Assembly (NCBI GenBank): GCA_028714995.1
Contig: JAQTLI010000075.1
Coordinates: forward strand, 1 to 9,528
DNA: 9,528 nucleotides
Origin: Methylobacter sp.
Lineage (GTDB): Bacteria > Pseudomonadota > Gammaproteobacteria > Methylococcales > Methylomonadaceae
Direction of reading: 5' to 3'
The notes under the pieces are model-generated. The model saw only the letters and a program-made list of their open reading frames with translations, was not told the DNA's origin and searched no databases. The position numbers and the translations under genes are program-made. Shown here one piece after another: positions 6,465 to 9,528 of the stretch (its first letter is position 1; the number at the start of each line of letters is the position of its first letter).

Positions 6465-6605
6465 CCACATGGATGTGGTGAATGCAGATATTGCATAATG
6501 CCATGGATGGCGTGTAGTAGAGTAAAGCTTACCGCTCCTGCTCACGCACCTTAGCTACATCCATGTAGGCAATGCAGGAGCAATTATCGAGGAGCAAATA
6601 TCTGT
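6465..6605. repeat. Group of CATGGATG palindromes upstream of ettA
   Basis: Three short palindromes share a CATGGATG or CATCCATG centre: CCACATGGATGTGG (6465-6478), GCCATGGATGGC (6500-6511) and, in the opposite orientation, CTACATCCATGTAG (6555-6568). The third is enclosed by an outer 8-bp inverted repeat GCTCCTGC/GCAGGAGC (6534-6541, 6574-6581). The group is bracketed by CAGATATT (about 6485) and AATATCTG (about 6598). AGGAGCAA occurs twice (6577-6584, 6590-6597). The look is that of REP-type or MITE-derived intergenic repeats; it could also form structure in the ettA 5' leader. Confidence 0.6.
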
Positions 6606-6862
6606 CTTTGTAGGCAACGCGATGCTGACTATTATTTCATGATAATTATAAATTTTTAATAGTTGATAGATGTTGAATCAAACTTTGTTCATCAAATTTC
6701 ATGACCATGCGCGTTTCCGTATAAAAATTGAAGAGATTGGTGTTGTAAAGAGACAGGTAGGAAGAATCTAAATAGTAAGAAGTGGAAGAGAGTAGGACTT
6801 GAGCGGGGGTATTCGAATTGGATAAAATGGTTTTGACTCAATAGTATTTGTGCACAGCAACA

Positions 6863-6929
6863 ATCAATGATTTGGAATTGTTATTAAAAGGGCTGATCAA
6901 GGCCCAATAAGTAATCGTAAGTCATTGAT
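6863..6929 (-). ncRNA. Candidate structured RNA or cruciform, unit A
   Basis: ATCAATGATTT (6863-6873) pairs with AAGTCATTGAT (6919-6929) over 11 positions with one T-G wobble. Inside is a second weak stem (ATTGT with GTAAT) and a terminal GGGC...GCCC hairpin. On the minus strand a promoter-like pair lies just upstream. Existence of a transcript is inferred. Confidence 0.35.
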
Positions 6930-6939
6930 ATTTTATATT

Positions 6940-6967
6940 ATTATCGGATTGCTATATTTTTATACAA
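6940..6967 (-). promoter_or_regulatory. Putative minus-strand promoter in unit A
   Basis: TTGTAT (complement of 6962-6967), 16 bases, GATAAT (complement of 6940-6945). Transcription from it would begin just before the long hairpin. The spacer contains an imperfect hairpin GATTG-C-TATA-TTTT-TATA-C-AATC that overlaps the -35 region. Confidence 0.4.
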
Positions 6968-7028
6968 TCTAAAAAAACCGTAATAAAAACCGTAGCTAAG
7001 CGACAAATAAAACAATCAATCCACAAAG

Positions 7029-7051
7029 TTATCAACAGGTTTTGTGAATAA
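7029..7051. promoter_or_regulatory. Pair of convergent DnaA-box-like sites, unit A
   Basis: TTATCAACA (7029-7037, one mismatch to the consensus TTWTNCACA) faces TTATTCACA on the opposite strand (complement of 7043-7051, a full match), separated by 5 bases. AATCCACA just before (7019-7026) resembles a third site, and TTGTGCACA at 6848-6856 is a one-mismatch, nearly palindromic site. Confidence 0.5.
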
Positions 7052-7096
7052 CTATCGGGCATGTATTAGCTGTTGTGTTTGGAGTAAGAGCATTTT

Positions 7097-7124
7097 TCGT
7101 TCCCTGAGGAGAGTGTGGGAACGA
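7097..7124. repeat. GGGAACGA palindrome, unit A
   Basis: An 8-bp stem, TCGTTCCC (7097-7104) with GGGAACGA (7117-7124), closes a 12-base loop. It is followed by GAAAA and lacks a T run on the plus strand, so it is a REP-like palindrome rather than a clear terminator. Confidence 0.6.
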
Positions 7125-7133
7125 GAAAACTTA

Positions 7134-7181
7134 TTAAATACTGGGTAATTGCTCGGAAAAGTCAGGAATGAGATTTGAATG
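7134..7181 (-). pseudogene. Relic of the 3' end of the host-attachment gene
   Basis: Read on the minus strand in the frame of the intact gene, this stretch ends EQLPSI followed by TAA. The intact gene at 7506 ends EYLPNI followed by TGA. Upstream of that the relic reads HSNLIPDFS against HSAADIRQHLP, weaker but plausible. The stop codons fall at the same place in the two repeat units. The relic stops where unit B begins, so it carries at most about 16 codons and no start. Confidence 0.6.
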
Positions 7182-7243
7182 GCGGTTTGGGTGTTCGAAT
7201 TGGATAAAATGGTTTCGACTCAATGTATTTGTGCACAGCAACA

Positions 7244-7310
7244 ATCAATGACTTAGGGTTGTTTTTAAAAGGACTGATCAGGCCCCCATAAGTAATTGTA
7301 AGTCATTGAT
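7244..7310 (-). ncRNA. Candidate structured RNA or cruciform, unit B
   Basis: ATCAATGACTTA (7244-7255) pairs perfectly over 12 bp with TAAGTCATTGAT (7299-7310). Where unit A has a T-G wobble, unit B has a C-G pair. The inner stem is kept by wobble pairs (GGTTGT with GTAATT). The palindrome CTGATCAG lies in the loop. Confidence 0.35.
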
Positions 7311-7320
7311 ATTTTGTATC

Positions 7321-7348
7321 ATTATTGGATTGCTGTATTTTTATACAA
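7321..7348 (-). promoter_or_regulatory. Putative minus-strand promoter in unit B
   Basis: TTGTAT (complement of 7343-7348), 16 bases, AATAAT (complement of 7321-7326). Spacing and -35 are identical to unit A, and the -10 differs by one base. Confidence 0.4.
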
Positions 7349-7409
7349 TCTAAAAAAACCGTAATAAAAACCGTAGTTAAGCGACAGATAAAACAATCAA
7401 TCCACAGAG

Positions 7410-7432
7410 TTATCAACAGGTTTTGTGAATAA
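7410..7432. promoter_or_regulatory. Pair of convergent DnaA-box-like sites, unit B
   Basis: TTATCAACA (7410-7418) and, on the other strand, TTATTCACA (complement of 7424-7432), with the same 5-base gap as unit A. The block is unchanged from unit A except for one base just before it (CCACAGAG against CCACAAAG), so it is one of the best conserved parts of the repeat. TTGTGCACA recurs at 7229-7237. Confidence 0.5.
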
Positions 7433-7463
7433 CTGTCGGGCATGTATTAGCTGTTGGATAGCA

Positions 7464-7500
7464 TTTCTCGTTCCCTCACCGGAGTGTGGGGAACGAGAAA
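7464..7500. repeat. GGGAACGAGAAA palindrome after the host-attachment gene
   Basis: A perfect 12-bp stem, TTTCTCGTTCCC (7464-7475) with GGGAACGAGAAA (7489-7500), closes a 13-base loop. It begins 5 bases beyond the stop codon of the minus-strand gene at 7506. It could protect that gene's mRNA 3' end. There is no T run after it in the minus direction. Confidence 0.65.
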
Positions 7501-7505
7501 AGTTT

Positions 7506-7949
7506 TCAAATATTTGGTAAATATTCTGGAAGGTGTTGGCGAATATCTGCGGCACTATGTTTAGTGATATTTTTATCAAGTTCAAAACTGACCAGTTTTT
7601 TAATCTGTTCCGACAATTGGTCTCGCAGCAGGCCAAGAAAAGACGGGTCTGCAATAATGAGTAATTGTTTAAACTTGTTTGCGTTGTGTGCTTCTTCCAG
7701 ATGCTGGGCAACACTATGCGCGAAACTGTCGGCTTCGTGTTTTTTCGGGTCGGTTGGTTGCTCAAAAGTGTGGCCGCCTGCGCCGGAGCTTTTGATCTTT
7801 CCCGGCAGGTCAGTAGTCATTTCCCGGTCATGTAGACGACTTTCCGTATGCGCTATACTTTCAATTTCCTCCAAGGGAGAAGAGGGTGTGTCAGCAGTAA
7901 AAATGCGTGCACGACTGCTATCGGCAACGAGTATCCAGGTTGATTTCAT
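7506..7949 (-). CDS. Host-attachment family protein (PF10116-type)
   Basis: This 147-residue soluble protein matches the family named protein required for attachment to host cells. Hallmarks are the N-terminal strand TWILVADSSRARIF (4-17), the acidic segment LEEIESIAHTESRLHDREMTTDLPG (26-50), the Gly-rich linker GAGGHTFEQPTDPKKHEAD (56-74), the helix FAHSVAQHLEEA, and the strand QLLIIADPSFLGLLRDQL (95-112) followed by ELDKNI. Despite the family name its biochemical role is unknown. From memory, comparative work places the family near bacterial relatives of archaeal-eukaryotic release factor 1, which would fit a ribosome-linked role next to ettA, but nothing here proves that. AGAGGA (complement of 7957-7962) lies 7 bases before the ATG. 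The 3' end takes part in a tandem duplication with 6811-7161. Confidence 0.9.
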   Translation of the reverse strand: MKSTWILVADSSRARIFTADTPSSPLEEIESIAHTESRLHDREMTTDLPGKIKSSGAGGHTFEQPTDPKKHEADSFAHSVAQHLEEAHNANKFKQLLIIADPSFLGLLRDQLSEQIKKLVSFELDKNITKHSAADIRQHLPEYLPNI

Positions 7950-8323
7950 ATTTAATTCCTCTGCGACAGATTTGTTTAAAGAACACGCTACTTACAAACT
8001 CCTTTGAGCCTAAAAATCAGCTTGTCTTGAATAGTTCACTGTTAGGATAGAGAAGTCAGCTCTTTCAATCAATAAGTAGCAATACTTATACGATCGAGTG
8101 TAGCGGGCCGATAAGCAAGCAATAGGTATTAGAAATAACGCGTATAGAAGACTTGGTTAGTAGCTTTGTTTTTGTTGTCATCTTGGTCACACAAAAGCGT
8201 GCAGACGGAGTAAAATGTTTAATCCCGCAGGTGGGAATAAATCACGTTTATGATTGTTCCTCCAAATGTTCGGGTAAATTTGCATATTAATATACATCTA
8301 TTCATCCAATTAATAATCACTTC
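7950..8323. other. Divergent intergenic region between the host-attachment gene and dnaE
   Basis: This region must hold the promoters of both flanking genes; no hexamer pair is convincing. A small perfect hairpin, ATAAGTA-GCAA-TACTTAT, lies at 8072-8089, and a possible short leader ORF at 8215-8253. Confidence 0.5.
8215..8253 (+). CDS. Possible 12-residue leader peptide upstream of dnaE
   Basis: GGAG (8207-8210) followed by TAAA and ATG opens a 12-codon frame, MFNPAGGNKSRL, ending in TGA. This is a better initiation context than the one in front of dnaE, 70 bases downstream. The short inverted repeat TCCC-N6-GGGA lies within it. It could be a translated leader affecting dnaE or a chance ORF. 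Confidence 0.3.
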   Translation: MFNPAGGNKSRL

Positions 8324-9528
8324 ATGCAACCAGCGTTTGTTCATTTAAGACTGCATACCGAATTCTCACTGGTCGACGGGATCGTCAAGATTAAACCGTT
8401 GGTTAAGCGCCTGGCTGAATTGAATATGCCGGCTGTGGCCGTTACAGAGCACGCTAATCTGTTCTCGTTGGTCAAGTTTTATAAGGCTGCAATGGGGCAA
8501 GGCATCAAGCCGATAGCCGGTTCTGATGTGCTGATTTTCAATCCTGAAGAGCCTGCCACGCCTTATCGGTTGACCTTGCTGGTCAATAATCACATGGGTT
8601 ATATAACGCTGACCGAGCTGATTTCAAAAGCATATCAGGAAGGCCAGCATCAGGGTGTGCCGATGCTTAGGCAGGAGTGGATAGAAGCCAATCATAACGG
8701 ACTGATTGCTTTGTCCGGAGCGATGAGCGGGGAGATAGGCAAGGCGCTGTTAGCCGAAAACCATGATGCGGCCAAACGGCTGGCGGAGTTTTGGGGCGGG
8801 TTGTTCGAGCAAAGCTTTTATCTGGAATTGCAGCGGGTCGGCAAGCCCGAAGAGGAACGCTATATCGCCGCCGCCGTTGAGCTGGCTATAGAAACCGGGT
8901 TGCCGGTGGTGGCTACCAATGATGTCAGGTTTGTTTACAAAAAGGATTTCGATGCCCATGAAGTCCGGGTTTGTATCAATCAGGGGCGTGTACTGGATGA
9001 TAATCGCCGCCCCAAAGACTACACCGATCAGCAGTATTTACGCAGCACCGAGGAAATGCTGGAGTTGTTTGCCGATATTCCGGAGGCGTTGGAAAACACC
9101 GTAGAAATCGCAAAACGCTGTAATTTAAAACTGACCCTGGGACAAAATTTCCTGCCGGATTTTCCTGTACCCGAAGGCATGAACCTGGGCGAGTTTATGG
9201 CCGAGGAGGCCATGAAAGGCCTGGAAGAGCGTTTGCAACATCATCCGGCGGTGGGGAAGGGGACGGATGAGGAAAATCGGCGCGTTTATGATGAGCGCCT
9301 GGATTTCGAGCTGAAAATGATTACCCAGATGGGTTTTCCCGGCTATTTCATGATCGTTGCCGATTTTATTCAGTGGGCAAAAAACAATTTTATTCCGGTC
9401 GGCCCGGGGCGGGGTTCGGGGGCGGGATCATTGGTTGCTTATGCACTTAAAATTACTGACTTGGATCCTATCGAATTCGATCTGCTGTTTGAGCGGTTTT
9501 TGAATCCTGAGCGGATTTCCATGCCCGA
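8324..9528 (+). CDS. dnaE: DNA polymerase III alpha subunit, N-terminal part (cut by window end)
   Basis: DnaE is the replicative polymerase catalytic subunit. The window holds 401 complete codons of roughly 1150-1180 expected; the frame has no stop before the edge. The N-terminal PHP domain starts at [15 protein letters not shown] (5-19) and includes [17 protein letters not shown] and GIKPIAGSD. Later landmarks are [44 protein letters not shown] and the palm-domain start [17 protein letters not shown] (360 on), ending [12 protein letters not shown]. The last two bases, GA, begin the codon matching E. coli Asp401, the first catalytic aspartate. The ATG at 8324 gives the usual N-terminus, but no ribosome-binding site precedes it (TAATAATCACTTC). 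The sequence is visibly richer in G and C than the island genes. Confidence 0.97.
   Translation, partial: MQPAFVHLRLHTEFSLVDGIVKIKPLVKRLAELNMPAVAVTEHANLFSLVKFYKAAMGQGIKPIAGSDVLIFNPEEPATPYRLTLLVNNHMGYITLTELISKAYQEGQHQGVPMLRQEWIEANHNGLIALSGAMSGEIGKALLAENHDAAKRLAEFWGGLFEQSFYLELQRVGKPEEERYIAAAVELAIETGLPVVATNDVRFVYKKDFDAHEVRVCINQGRVLDDNRRPKDYTDQQYLRSTEEMLELFADIPEALENTVEIAKRCNLKLTLGQNFLPDFPVPEGMNLGEFMAEEAMKGLEERLQHHPAVGKGTDEENRRVYDERLDFELKMITQMGFPGYFMIVADFIQWAKNNFIPVGPGRGSGAGSLVAYALKITDLDPIEFDLLFERFLNPERISMP

Larger units (their letters stand above)
6811..7161. repeat. Tandem unit A (left copy of an about 350-bp direct repeat)
   Basis: This unit aligns with 7193-7533 at an offset of about 381 over most of its length and about 372 after a 10-base difference near 7078-7090. 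By eye roughly nine of ten positions agree. Shared parts in order are TTCGAATTGGATAAAATGG, TTTGTGCACAGCAACAATCA, a long hairpin, a TA-rich segment, the doubled AAAACCGTA motif, a DnaA-box pair, GGGCATGTATTAGCTGTTG and a GGGAACGA palindrome. Its right end holds a relic of the neighbouring gene's 3' end. Confidence 0.9.
7193..7533. repeat. Tandem unit B (right copy), running into the 3' end of the host-attachment gene
   Basis: This is the second copy of the unit described at 6811-7161. It is 10 bases shorter between the DnaA-box pair and the terminal palindrome. Similarity to unit A continues past the palindrome into the last codons of the gene that ends at 7506. Confidence 0.9.

Noticed and set aside
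6811..7432. Chromosomal replication origin (oriC)
   Set aside because: DnaA-like boxes and AT-rich DNA are present, but there are too few good boxes, and no dnaA, dnaN, gyrB or mnmG neighbour. I keep only the weaker DnaA-binding suggestion.
7097..7500. CRISPR array suggested by two similar GGGAACGA palindromes
   Set aside because: Only two copies about 370 bp apart, explained by the tandem duplication; no regular short repeats or spacers.
7486..8007. 173-codon plus-strand frame
   Set aside because: It is antisense to the well-supported host-attachment gene along its whole length and mirrors its codon structure; low-complexity Ser/Cys-rich translation.

Overview
The window looks like a gammaproteobacterial chromosome with one end of an integrated genomic island. 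The best lineage evidence is the right-hand gene, dnaE, whose N-terminus reads like gammaproteobacterial DNA polymerase III alpha, and an EttA whose catalytic glutamates fall at the E. coli positions 188 and 470. A Methylococcales-like (methanotroph) host is a guess from the style of the dispersed GGGAACG-type palindromes; no metabolic marker gene is present.

Island side (about 1-3281). From the left: the 3' part of a multi-pass membrane protein that resembles, in layout only, the DUF4400 proteins of integrative conjugative elements; a 327-bp gap with a cluster of AAGTCG motifs; a toxin-first type II toxin-antitoxin operon on the minus strand, with a clean promoter placed so that the toxin mRNA should be leaderless and a palindromic operator over the -10; a 99-bp MITE with near-perfect 27-bp terminal inverted repeats and a TTA target duplication; and a P4-type tyrosine integrase on the minus strand. 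The 150 bp between the integrase start and position 3234 is packed with palindromes and direct repeats. It ends in the 3' part of a tRNA-Asn gene, from the anticodon stem-loop to CCA, followed by a strong terminator. This is the attachment site and the island boundary. The intact tRNA-Asn should lie at the other island end, beyond the left edge.

Chromosome side (about 3282-9528). A small predicted lipoprotein of unknown function; ettA (minus), an ABC-F ribosome factor; a 1.1-kb non-coding stretch; a host-attachment-family protein (minus); a 374-bp gap with a possible 12-codon leader ORF; and the first 401 codons of dnaE (plus), cut by the window end at the codon matching the first catalytic aspartate.

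The most unusual part is 6364-7505. It holds a group of CATGGATG palindromes upstream of ettA, then a tandem pair of about 350-bp units at a spacing of about 380 bp. Each unit carries a convergent pair of DnaA-box-like sites, an AT-rich segment with a minus-strand promoter, a long hairpin whose pairing survives the differences between the copies, and a GGGAACGA palindrome. The left unit also keeps an in-frame relic of the last codons of the neighbouring host-attachment gene, so the pair arose by tandem duplication of the unit plus the gene's 3' end. Whether the units act as DnaA-binding or titration sites, small RNA genes or simple repeats cannot be decided from this sequence alone.
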